Positions 1 through 6,495 of a DNA stretch of 64,000 nucleotides are shown one piece after another. The position numbers and the translations under genes are program-made. The stretch spans positions 3,472,001-3,536,000 of the forward strand of contig NC_015578.1 in the NCBI RefSeq assembly GCF_000214375.1. The letters are read 5' to 3'. Source of the stretch: Treponema primitia ZAS-2. GTDB taxonomy: Bacteria > Spirochaetota > Spirochaetia > Treponematales > Breznakiellaceae. The notes beneath the pieces are model-generated. The model made no database searches and was not told where the DNA came from. It saw only the letters and a program-made list of their open reading frames with translations. Numbering within the stretch: position 1 is the stretch's first letter; each line of letters starts with the position of its first letter.

Positions 1-1474
1 CCAGGGACCAGAACACGGGCTTTCCTTCGATCCACTCAAAGCCCTGTACGATGTGGGGATGAGAGCCAATGAGGAGGTCTGCCCCGGCGCGAATTATATC
101 CGTGTACCATTCCCTGGTAGCCCGATCCGGCCTGTTGGTCCATTCTTCCCCGCCATGGAAAAATACGATATTTAGATACTGTTCGGCATCCCCAGCGAGT
201 ATCCCCGGTGCGTCTTCCCCAATGGCCCCGGCGGAAAGAACCTCCTTGAGCGCCTCGACGCTTCCATAGCCGTGGAGTATCCCTGGTGTGCCCTCCCCGG
301 CTGCCATCCTTGCCCCGCTCCAGCCGCTCCGCTCAGGCGGAAAGGAGCCGATCCCGAAGGCCCGCACTGTTATCCCCTTTTTTTGGAAGACCCAGGGCGC
401 CGCCGCTGCCCCCCGATCCGGTCCCGCTCCGAGAATACCCAGCCCTGCGGCGCCGACATGCTCCAGGGTATCCAGGAATGCCTGGGGACCCCAGTCAAAA
501 ACATGGTTGTTTGCCAAAAGGACTGCGTCTATGCCCGACTTTTTGAGGGCCCCCGCGACTGGGGGAGAAAAGCGGAAGTTGTAGGTTTTTTCTTCCCGAT
601 ATCCCCGGCTGCTCACGGCGCCCTCCAAGTTTACAATTGCAAGGTCCGCTTCTTCCAAAATTTTTGCAGCCCCAAAAAAGAGGCTTTCCGGTCCCTCCCT
701 GAGAAGTATCTCCCCGGCGCCCCGGTCCAGCATCAGGTCTCCGGCGGAGGCCAGCCAGAGTATTTCCGGCTTCGGCTCCACCAGGGGATTTGCGACGGCT
801 GCGAGGGCTACTCCCAGCTTTGCCGCCAACTGCCCGGCCAGGGTTTCTGCCTTGGCACGGGCTTTTTCGGTCAAGCCCTCTTCTGCCACACCCAGCCGCG
901 CTTCGACCAGCCGAACCAGCGGGTAAGCTTCGTCATCGGCGGAAAGGCCGTCAACCCGGAGTGCCACATAGGGCGGGGCCAGTTCCCGGAGACTGAGGAG
1001 TTCCTCTTTTCCGAGAAGGCAGTCCTCCAGAGCGGCATCCTGCCGGCCATCGGGAACTTTAGTACAGGGAACCATCCAGGTTCTGGATAAAAGAAAGGGG
1101 GTATCCGGCAGCTCTGTTTCTGATAGTTGCGGGGAACCATTGGGGACAGCTCTGTCCCCATGGATAAGCTCAAAAACCCAGCGGGATGACAGTTCCAGTA
1201 CCAGGTCCGGATGCAGCTCTGTCCCCAGGCGCGGTTCCGCTGCCAGCTCTGTCCCCAAAAACTCCATCCCCAGCGGAACCAGCTCCCGGGCCAACAAACC
1301 TGCCAGGAAAGATGCTGCCGCCTGAAGTTCCACCGCCTGCTCCGGCGACAGCTCTGTCCCCGGCGTCGATAGGCCTAGATACACAGGCTGGGGTTTAGTA
1401 CAACTTGCAACGAAGTTTCCCGCGCAGGCACAGAGAAACAGGAGGAGGGTTAAAAGAAGGGGGGATTTCCGCAT
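1..1474 (-). CDS. CapA-family (PGA_cap) lipoprotein, C-terminus cut by window edge
   Basis: About 491 codons are open from an ATG at 1474 to the window edge, so the stop lies outside. The N-terminus is a signal peptide with lipobox LCAC (about residues 12-15), predicting an envelope lipoprotein. The C-terminal half carries the metallophosphatase-like CapA/PGA_cap signature: AGDLMLDRG near residue 243, IVNLEGA near 283, LANNHVFDWG near 323 and GSHPHIVQG near 470. Family members are linked to poly-gamma-glutamate or capsule synthesis, but many are uncharacterised hydrolases, so the substrate is unknown. Residues about 30-230 match no domain I recognise and contain three GTEL peptides encoded by a short DNA repeat. 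It lies 27 bp downstream of rpmB on the same strand. Confidence 0.8.
   Translation of the reverse strand, partial: MRKSPLLLTLLLFLCACAGNFVASCTKPQPVYLGLSTPGTELSPEQAVELQAAASFLAGLLARELVPLGMEFLGTELAAEPRLGTELHPDLVLELSSRWVFELIHGDRAVPNGSPQLSETELPDTPFLLSRTWMVPCTKVPDGRQDAALEDCLLGKEELLSLRELAPPYVALRVDGLSADDEAYPLVRLVEARLGVAEEGLTEKARAKAETLAGQLAAKLGVALAAVANPLVEPKPEILWLASAGDLMLDRGAGEILLREGPESLFFGAAKILEEADLAIVNLEGAVSSRGYREEKTYNFRFSPPVAGALKKSGIDAVLLANNHVFDWGPQAFLDTLEHVGAAGLGILGAGPDRGAAAAPWVFQKKGITVRAFGIGSFPPERSGWSGARMAAGEGTPGILHGYGSVEALKEVLSAGAIGEDAPGILAGDAEQYLNIVFFHGGEEWTNRPDRATREWYTDIIRAGADLLIGSHPHIVQGFEWIEGKPVFWSL
1142..1361. repeat. Four copies of a short GGGGACAG-type repeat inside the capA-like gene
   Basis: The 13-mer CAGCTCTGTCCCC (plus strand) occurs at about 1148-1159, 1214-1226, 1244-1256 and 1349-1361. 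The first copy is a full inverted repeat, GGGGACAG-CT-CTGTCCCC (1142-1159). Three copies are read as Gly-Thr-Glu-Leu; the first is read in another frame (GDRAVP). A fifth copy lies at 3544-3559 in an unrelated gene, also read GTEL. Confidence 0.75.
1400..1427. repeat. Short copy of the ACAACTTGCAACG palindromic repeat family
   Basis: Left and right ends match the longer copy at 23148-23190 (ACAACTTGCAACG and GTTTCCCGCGCAG), but the central CCGACT-TT-AGTCGG palindrome is missing. It lies in frame just after the lipobox of the capA-like gene, coding for AGNFVASC. Confidence 0.55.
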
Positions 1475-1501
1475 AAGCGTACTCTCTCTTTTCCGGCTTA
1501 T

Positions 1502-1693
1502 TTAGACCTTTTTCGTGATAAAGTCGCTCTTGAGGCAACGGGCGCAGATTTTAAGGGTGATCGTGGTACCCTGTATTTCGGTCTTTAGCTTGACCAGATT
1601 GGGCTTCCAGGTGCGGCGGGTATGATTTTTCGCGTGGCTCACCTTATTCCCGGTGATGGTGTGTTTGCCGCAAATATCGCAGGTACGTGACAT
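1502..1693 (-). CDS. rpmB: 50S ribosomal protein L28
   Basis: A 63-residue protein with the L28 pattern: N-terminal SRTCDICGK, central [11 protein letters not shown], and a C-terminal CARCLKS pair. The four cysteines in two CxxC pairs (CDIC and CARC) suggest the zinc-binding form. L28 is a component of the large ribosomal subunit that binds 23S rRNA. The ATG at 1693 is preceded by AAGGAAGG. The gene has its own promoter-like sequence upstream (1736-1764). Confidence 0.96.
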   Translation of the reverse strand: MSRTCDICGKHTITGNKVSHAKNHTRRTWKPNLVKLKTEIQGTTITLKICARCLKSDFITKKV

Positions 1694-1735
1694 AATAAAC
1701 CTTCCTTTCGGAGTAAATTGCTCTTTAGGGATAGA

Positions 1736-1764
1736 ACTCTACCTGAAATCGAAAATAATGTCAA
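1736..1764 (-). promoter_or_regulatory. Probable sigma70 promoter for rpmB
   Basis: On the minus strand TTGACA (1764-1759) is followed after 17 bp by TAGAGT (1741-1736), giving a leader of about 35 nt before the rpmB start. Confidence 0.55.
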
Positions 1765-1801
1765 GCAAGCAAGGCCGAGGGCGCAAAAGACGCTTTGCCC
1801 C

Positions 1802-2389
1802 TTAGGGCTGGCCGAAAAGCTGAACCGCCTGCTCCCGGACCTGGTTAACCATGGCTTGATAATTATCCTTCAGGGCATTCATGTTCTGGTTGTAAAAGCC
1901 CACAAATTCCGGGTCCTGGAAGGGGTCAAGCTGAACCGGGCGGCCTAAGCGCCGGGTAAGCTCCTCCTCTTTCTGACGCAGTTTGGGGGCGTATTGCTGC
2001 TTAATGGCTGCATCGTACTGGGCGGTTTCGCTTAAATACCGGGAGATGCCCTGGATGAACTGTTTGTAGAGCGCCCCGAAACGGGGATCCCCAATCACCG
2101 CCTGGAGCCCTTTACCCGCAGCCTCAATGCGTTTTTCATCATCCGCAACCGCGGGGAGGGCAACTTGGGTAATAAGGGCATCAAAGATACCCTGCTTCAG
2201 GGCGGCTAACTGATCCTTGGGGGTCTTTTTCAGTTCCCCCTCCAGGCCGTCCTTGGGATCTGCAAGGAACAAATTGGCCAGCTTCTTTCCCCGCTGTTTT
2301 GCCTCAAACTGATCGATACTGCCTTTATCGCCCTTAACCGACTCGGTCCGTTCCAGGGCCAGTTCCAAGGCACTTTTTATCCGTCCCAT
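1802..2389 (-). CDS. Conserved hypothetical protein, helical, charged
   Basis: A 195-residue soluble protein with no signal peptide or membrane segment. It is rich in Lys, Glu, Gln and Ala and predicted to be almost wholly helical (for example KQQYAPKLRQKEEELTRRLG near residues 130-150). I do not recognise a named family; it looks like a treponemal lineage protein. It follows the cyclo-ligase gene by 15 bp, so the two are probably cotranscribed. The region between its end and rpmB carries the rpmB promoter. Function unknown. Confidence 0.75.
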   Translation of the reverse strand: MGRIKSALELALERTESVKGDKGSIDQFEAKQRGKKLANLFLADPKDGLEGELKKTPKDQLAALKQGIFDALITQVALPAVADDEKRIEAAGKGLQAVIGDPRFGALYKQFIQGISRYLSETAQYDAAIKQQYAPKLRQKEEELTRRLGRPVQLDPFQDPEFVGFYNQNMNALKDNYQAMVNQVREQAVQLFGQP

Positions 2390-2404
2390 TTTATACTCCG
2401 TTGT

Positions 2405-3019
2405 TTATAATATAGTAAAAAGTCCGGTCCCGGTACAAATAGCGTGCATTTTTTTATCCCAGGGTTCCACAGGAACATCGGGCAATACCTGTTGTTCCAG
2501 GCAAAATCCAACCATGCCGTAGGGGATTTTTAGGTCGTCTAGCTTGGCAAAAAAACGGTCGTAGTAGCCCTTGCCGTGGCCCATGCGGTTCCCTTGCCGG
2601 TCAAAGGCCATGCCGGGCACCACTACCAGGGCCGGGGCGCCGCCGCTTTTTCCGGTTTTCCCCGGGGCGGGGAATTCCTCAGGGGGGTTGTGCTCATCAA
2701 TCAGGGGTTCCCGGATGTCAAAGGCCCCGACGCTCCAGGGCCCTTCGGCGGAGCGGATATGGAAAAACCGCGCTATCTCCCCCTCAACCCGGGGGAGGAA
2801 AACTTTTTTCCCCTGGGAAAAGGCCAAGTCCAAAAGAGGGTCGGTTTCTATTTCCCCCGGAGCGGAAAGAAAGAGCAGCACCGTATCCGTATCCCGCCAA
2901 GCAGGATACCCGGCCATAAAGCCTGCGCCCCGCTTACCTTCATCCCGGTATGTTTCCGGGGGAAGCGCTGCAAGCTGTTTCCGCAGGGTCTTCCTCAGTT
3001 CTTGTTTTGGAGTTGCCAT
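2405..3019 (-). CDS. 5-formyltetrahydrofolate cyclo-ligase family protein
   Basis: A 204-residue cytoplasmic enzyme of the family that converts 5-formyl-THF to 5,10-methenyl-THF with ATP, rescuing folate from an inhibitory form. The N-terminus KQELRKTLRKQLAALPPE is typical, and the C-terminal nucleotide/substrate motif VVPGMAFDRQGNRMGHGKGYYDRFF (from about residue 133) is the diagnostic family signature. The length matches the family (about 180-200). It has close neighbours on the same strand: the DUF1638 gene upstream (21 bp) and the hypothetical downstream. Confidence 0.92.
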   Translation of the reverse strand: MATPKQELRKTLRKQLAALPPETYRDEGKRGAGFMAGYPAWRDTDTVLLFLSAPGEIETDPLLDLAFSQGKKVFLPRVEGEIARFFHIRSAEGPWSVGAFDIREPLIDEHNPPEEFPAPGKTGKSGGAPALVVVPGMAFDRQGNRMGHGKGYYDRFFAKLDDLKIPYGMVGFCLEQQVLPDVPVEPWDKKMHAICTGTGLFTIL

Positions 3020-3040
3020 GGGCCAATGATAGCATACTTA

Positions 3041-3634
3041 TCAGATTTTATCCAGCAGTTCCCGGCAAAGTCCCAAGACCATGTCCTTGAAGTAGTCCAG
3101 GCTGATGGGCATAAGCTCTACCGGGACCTGGGTAAATTCAAAGAAGTCGAAAAGCGCCTCATCGGTAATTTCAAAGAGGCCGCAGTCCAGGACCACGATC
3201 TTGTCAAAGGATCCGAAATTCATCCGGGCGTCTGCAGCCTCCCAGCCATGCCCCTGCTGGTAAATTTCCCGCCAGAGCTTGAGACCACTCATAGTCAGAT
3301 AGTACACATTCCCCGTGGCGTCCATCTCTTTTTTCTTTTCCGGGCTCAGGAAGGCCTCAACGCAGTTGGCCGCCTTGGGCAGCAGAGCCCCTACCTTCCC
3401 GGCTATCCCGGGCATATTGGAATGGCACATCTTTCCGTAGAGGAGCAGCCCTTTCTGCTCTTTGAAAATTCCCAGTTCCTGGGTAATGGCGTCTTCCAGC
3501 TTTTTATCCTCCACATCCAGCCCCGGGGGCAGGTAGCGCAGGGCCAGCTCTGTCCCCAGTTCTTTTTGAATCTCCGGAAGCAGCTTTTCAAGTTCCAATT
3601 GGTAGATACCGCAGGACAGTACGGGCAGGGGCAT
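3041..3634 (-). CDS. DUF1638-type protein
   Basis: A 197-residue protein that opens with the DUF1638-like strand VLSCGIYQLELEKLL and continues with RYLPPGLDVEDKKLEDAI, GLLLYGKMCHSN and, near residue 150, KIVVLDCGLFEITDEALFDFFE. DUF1638 proteins occur beside corrinoid methyltransferase genes in many anaerobes, but no such gene is adjacent here and the biochemical role is unknown. One GGGGACAG-type repeat copy (3544-3559) encodes GTEL at about residue 27. Only 9 bp separate it from the flavin-type gene upstream, so the two are likely one transcript. Confidence 0.72.
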   Translation of the reverse strand: MPLPVLSCGIYQLELEKLLPEIQKELGTELALRYLPPGLDVEDKKLEDAITQELGIFKEQKGLLLYGKMCHSNMPGIAGKVGALLPKAANCVEAFLSPEKKKEMDATGNVYYLTMSGLKLWREIYQQGHGWEAADARMNFGSFDKIVVLDCGLFEITDEALFDFFEFTQVPVELMPISLDYFKDMVLGLCRELLDKI

Positions 3635-3643
3635 AGTCTCTCC

Positions 3644-3949
3644 TTAAATAAGAATATCCGCTTTTACCGTGGTAAAGACAAGCTTTTTCTCCTTTGCCTC
3701 CGCAGTTCCTGCCAGGCGGTAACCCTTGGGACCGCCCTCCTTGGTAGCACCCACGAGCCAGGCCTTGTTGCTTTGGGCCAGGTTCTTCTGGGTCACTTCC
3801 ATCTTATAAATGCCAAAAACCACCGTGTCCCCCTCAACCTGCCCTTTCCCGGCAATAATCGGGTGGGGGGTGCCATCGGGATTTATCGTCACCAGGGTGA
3901 TAAACGCCGTTGCTTCGATAACCTTCTTAATCTCATCAGTAATAATCAT
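3644..3949 (-). CDS. Small pyridoxamine 5'-phosphate oxidase-fold protein
   Basis: 101 residues from the ATG at 3949, chosen because AAGGAGCGAAG sits just upstream; an earlier start at 4024 would run through AT-rich promoter-like DNA. The sequence IKKVIEATAFITLVTINPDGTPHPI is the typical beginning of the PNPOx-like split-barrel family, whose members bind FMN or F420 and act as small flavin reductases or oxidases. It is shorter than most members (about 130-150). It is divergent from the HxlR regulator at 4161, a common pairing in which the regulator controls a redox enzyme. Confidence 0.75.
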   Translation of the reverse strand: MIITDEIKKVIEATAFITLVTINPDGTPHPIIAGKGQVEGDTVVFGIYKMEVTQKNLAQSNKAWLVGATKEGGPKGYRLAGTAEAKEKKLVFTTVKADILI

Positions 3950-3973
3950 TCTTCGCTCCTTAAAACATATTTT

Positions 3974-3988
3974 GATAGTAAATACTAT
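3974..3988. promoter_or_regulatory. Candidate operator between the flavin gene and hxlR
   Basis: The inverted repeat ATAGTA-AA-TACTAT lies about 25 bp upstream of the flavin-type gene in the divergent intergenic region. Related TACTAT words recur at about 4010-4015 and 4114-4119. HxlR-family repressors of the YodB group bind TACT/AGTA-type inverted repeats; binding here is inference. Confidence 0.4.
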
Positions 3989-4093
3989 TTCGCTATCTGG
4001 TATGATATTACTATCGATATTCAATCATGTCAATAGTTTTTTAATATCTAGTTAAAAAAAGATATCTACAATGAAATAGGGAGTAAATAATAA

Positions 4094-4122
4094 TTGACAA
4101 AAAAGTCCGGGCATACTATCTT
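4094..4122 (+). promoter_or_regulatory. Sigma70-type promoter of the HxlR gene
   Basis: A perfect -35 TTGACA (4094-4099), a 17-bp spacer, and TATCTT (4117-4122). Predicted transcription starts near 4129, which supports translation from 4161 rather than 4140. Confidence 0.6.
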
Positions 4123-4160
4123 GAGTTGGTACGGAAAATATGACCACCGGAGAAGAACTA

Positions 4161-4523
4161 ATGGAAGCGCCTTGCAATGATAAAACCTGTGACAAATGTC
4201 CCTGCATGGAAAGCTGTCCCCTGGAAAGCGCCCTGCGTATAATCGGCGGCAAGTGGAAAATTCCCATACTCTGTTCCCTGCATCAGGACGGGGCCACCCG
4301 CTACAACGGCCTGAAACGCAAAATACGGGGCATTACCAATACGGTGCTTGCAAGCTCCCTTAAGGAACTGGAAGAAGCGGGGCTCATCAGCCGCCGGCAG
4401 TTCGCCGAAATCCCCGTGCGGGTCGAGTACTCCCTCACCCAGGCCTGCGATACCTTGCTGCCCATCCTGAACCAGCTTTCCCACTGGGGAGCGGCTTTGC
4501 AAAAAACAGGAACCGGGATCTAA
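4161..4523 (+). CDS. HxlR-family winged-helix regulator
   Basis: 120 residues from the ATG at 4161, chosen because GGAGAAG lies 5 bp before it; an in-frame ATG at 4140 would leave almost no leader. The core (ALRIIGGKWKIPILCSL, NGLKRKIRGITNTVLASSLKELEEAGLISR, then VEYSLT and LLPILNQLSHWG) is the classical HxlR fold. Five cysteines cluster in the N-terminal 20 residues (CNDKTCDKCPCMESC), more than the single sensor Cys usual in the family, so a thiol- or metal-based redox switch is plausible. It probably represses the divergent flavin-type gene. Confidence 0.9.
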   Translation: MEAPCNDKTCDKCPCMESCPLESALRIIGGKWKIPILCSLHQDGATRYNGLKRKIRGITNTVLASSLKELEEAGLISRRQFAEIPVRVEYSLTQACDTLLPILNQLSHWGAALQKTGTGI

Positions 4524-5263
4524 TCCTTTATACGCAATTCCGCCCGAAAAACAGCGCCCCCGTTCCTTCGGCCTTCTACGCCAAGGGTATAGACAGCATC
4601 TGATTCTGCCGGGAGCGGTTCTGTCCAAAGTTCAATGGGTTCATGGATCTTTACTTCGCTTAAATAGTTGATGTCCAGCCTCAGGGTCTTTGCCTGCACC
4701 AGGGCGGTAGGATCGGCGATGTCCTGCACCCACTGGACATAGCGGGCATTGTTCACGTGACCGTTGTAGTCAATATCAGAGTAGGCGGCGACCCGGTCCC
4801 CGGCCTTGAGCAGGTTTTCCAGGGGAGCAAGGCCGACACCGCCGCCGGGCAGGGCATCCCGGCCTTCGTTCAGGGGGAGTTTTTCCATGGTTGCCTGGGG
4901 GCGCAGGGGGCGGCGCTTTTCAATGTTCACAATGAGCCAGCAGCTTCTGGCCCGGACTATGGGCTTATCCGACTCATCCCGGATATCAAAATCCCGGAGG
5001 GCAAAGAGTTTTTCCCAGCCCCGTGGCCAGGTACTGACGGTGATAAGTTCCCCCTGCCGGGGACGCCGCTCTACCAGGACCGAGATCCGGGAAAGCACCC
5101 ACCCCTGCCCAGCCTGCACCATAGGTTCCTGGCCCACACCCAGGACCTCCGCATGCCGTCGGGCAGCCTCCTGAAAATAGTCAAAGGCTGCAGCCAGGGT
5201 CAGGCCTTCCGATTCATCCACCGCAGTGAAACCCACGGGATAACTTTCTTTCCAAACATCCAT
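4520..5263 (-). CDS. Acyl-ACP thioesterase (FatA/FatB type)
   Basis: 247 residues from the ATG at 5263 (AGGA 8 bp upstream); a TTG at 5284 would add seven residues. It has two hotdog folds: an N-terminal half with AFDYFQEAARRHAEVLG and WVLSRISVLVERRP, and a C-terminal half with SDIDYNGHVNNARYVQW. This is the DxNxHxNN active-site pattern of plant and bacterial acyl-ACP thioesterases. It would release fatty acids from acyl-ACP in the cytoplasm. The gene converges on hxlR, overlapping its last bases by 4 bp. Confidence 0.88.
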   Translation of the reverse strand: MDVWKESYPVGFTAVDESEGLTLAAAFDYFQEAARRHAEVLGVGQEPMVQAGQGWVLSRISVLVERRPRQGELITVSTWPRGWEKLFALRDFDIRDESDKPIVRARSCWLIVNIEKRRPLRPQATMEKLPLNEGRDALPGGGVGLAPLENLLKAGDRVAAYSDIDYNGHVNNARYVQWVQDIADPTALVQAKTLRLDINYLSEVKIHEPIELWTEPLPAESDAVYTLGVEGRRNGGAVFRAELRIKD

Positions 5264-5304
5264 AATAACAATCCTGCGTTTCAAAAATTCAAGGAACAGG
5301 CTTC

Positions 5305-6495
5305 CTAGAAGCCCAGCCGTACCCCCAGGTCAACGCCGTAACCGGCACCATTAAAGCTCTTAACAAAATCCTGGGACTGCAAGGTAAGCCCCACATCAAA
5401 TTCAATGATCCGAAAATTCAGGGCCAGGCCCAAACGCTCCTTCCATATCAAATCTTCATAATGGGTACCGGCATCCAGGACAAGAATGCTGAAGATGTTA
5501 AACTCAGCGGTAAGACCAAAGTCCGCATAAACCGGGGTATCGTAGATACTATTAAAGACCAGGCCAAGATTCGGTTTAAGAGAAAAGATACGGCGGTCAA
5601 AGGGACGATAAACCGCATCAAAACCGATCTTAAAGGGACGAAGAATTACCTTTTCAGTATCACTGGCTTCAGACTCGGGGAATTCATAGGTCAGCCCATC
5701 TCCAATGTCACTTATTATGTTTTTCATATCGCTTTTAAAGGAAAACGAGCCTGTCATGTTATATCTGTGGTCAAGCTGGGCGGGAAAAAATGGGATATGG
5801 ACCAGGGTAGCACCAACAGTAAGATTATGCCGCAGGGGGTATTCAGCCCGCAGAGTCAAATCGATCCCGCCCTTATTGAGTATGTCATCCACATTAAAAC
5901 TGCTCATATCGTCCAGGGAAGATGGAAGATATACATCGGCGCTTAAATCTCCTGAAATGTTGACGGTACCATCACGCTGAGTGATTAAGGAATATCGTGC
6001 CAAGGGACTGCTCATATATGCCAGGGGAAGATAATAGGCCGGGCGAAAGGTAAAACGTATCCGTTCAATATCCTTGGAAAACCATGCACCGGCTTCAAAA
6101 AAAGCCGCTGCTCCCAGGCCAAAGTTGTCGGAGTAGGTTTTATCTATCTTGTTGCCTTTTGAGATCAGATCCATCAGGGACTGGGGCACCAAAAATTGCC
6201 CCATCACATCAGCGTTGGCGAATAGCCCAAAGGCCCATGTTGTCCCTGAATTAAAAGTAAAATAGGCGCCTCCCTGGGAATCCATAAACATACCCAGCCC
6301 GAGATGATTAAGCTCATCCGATGTTTTTGAGAAGTCCAGGGTAAGGGTTTCCTGTAGAACATCCACCGTCCTCAGGTAACTGTTGGCAAAGGAGGCGCGG
6401 GCATTGACCCCCAATTCACCGAAACGCCGGGGCTTATCCGCAGCCTGGAGAACCGCAGCGCAGCCTAACAGAATTAATAATAAAAGCCGTTTCAT
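5305..6495 (-). CDS. Secreted beta-barrel-like envelope protein
   Basis: 396 residues with a clear signal peptide (MKRLLLLILLGCAAVLQAAD). The mature part alternates polar and aromatic/hydrophobic residues as in outer-membrane barrels and ends in VRLGF, a terminal phenylalanine typical of barrel insertion. It resembles the treponemal/bacteroidetes 'DUF5723-like' outer-membrane proteins, but this assignment is tentative. Its ATG overlaps the stop of the upstream 919-residue gene (TAATG, sharing one A), indicating translational coupling and a shared envelope role. Confidence 0.75.
   Translation of the reverse strand: MKRLLLLILLGCAAVLQAADKPRRFGELGVNARASFANSYLRTVDVLQETLTLDFSKTSDELNHLGLGMFMDSQGGAYFTFNSGTTWAFGLFANADVMGQFLVPQSLMDLISKGNKIDKTYSDNFGLGAAAFFEAGAWFSKDIERIRFTFRPAYYLPLAYMSSPLARYSLITQRDGTVNISGDLSADVYLPSSLDDMSSFNVDDILNKGGIDLTLRAEYPLRHNLTVGATLVHIPFFPAQLDHRYNMTGSFSFKSDMKNIISDIGDGLTYEFPESEASDTEKVILRPFKIGFDAVYRPFDRRIFSLKPNLGLVFNSIYDTPVYADFGLTAEFNIFSILVLDAGTHYEDLIWKERLGLALNFRIIEFDVGLTLQSQDFVKSFNGAGYGVDLGVRLGF

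Noticed and set aside
272-1090. 272-codon plus-strand open frame
   Set aside because: Shadow of the minus-strand CapA-like gene, whose motifs are clear; composition Pro/Cys-rich as usual for antisense GC-rich frames.
2576-4036. 486-codon plus-strand open frame
   Set aside because: Antisense to three recognised genes (cyclo-ligase, DUF1638, flavin-type).
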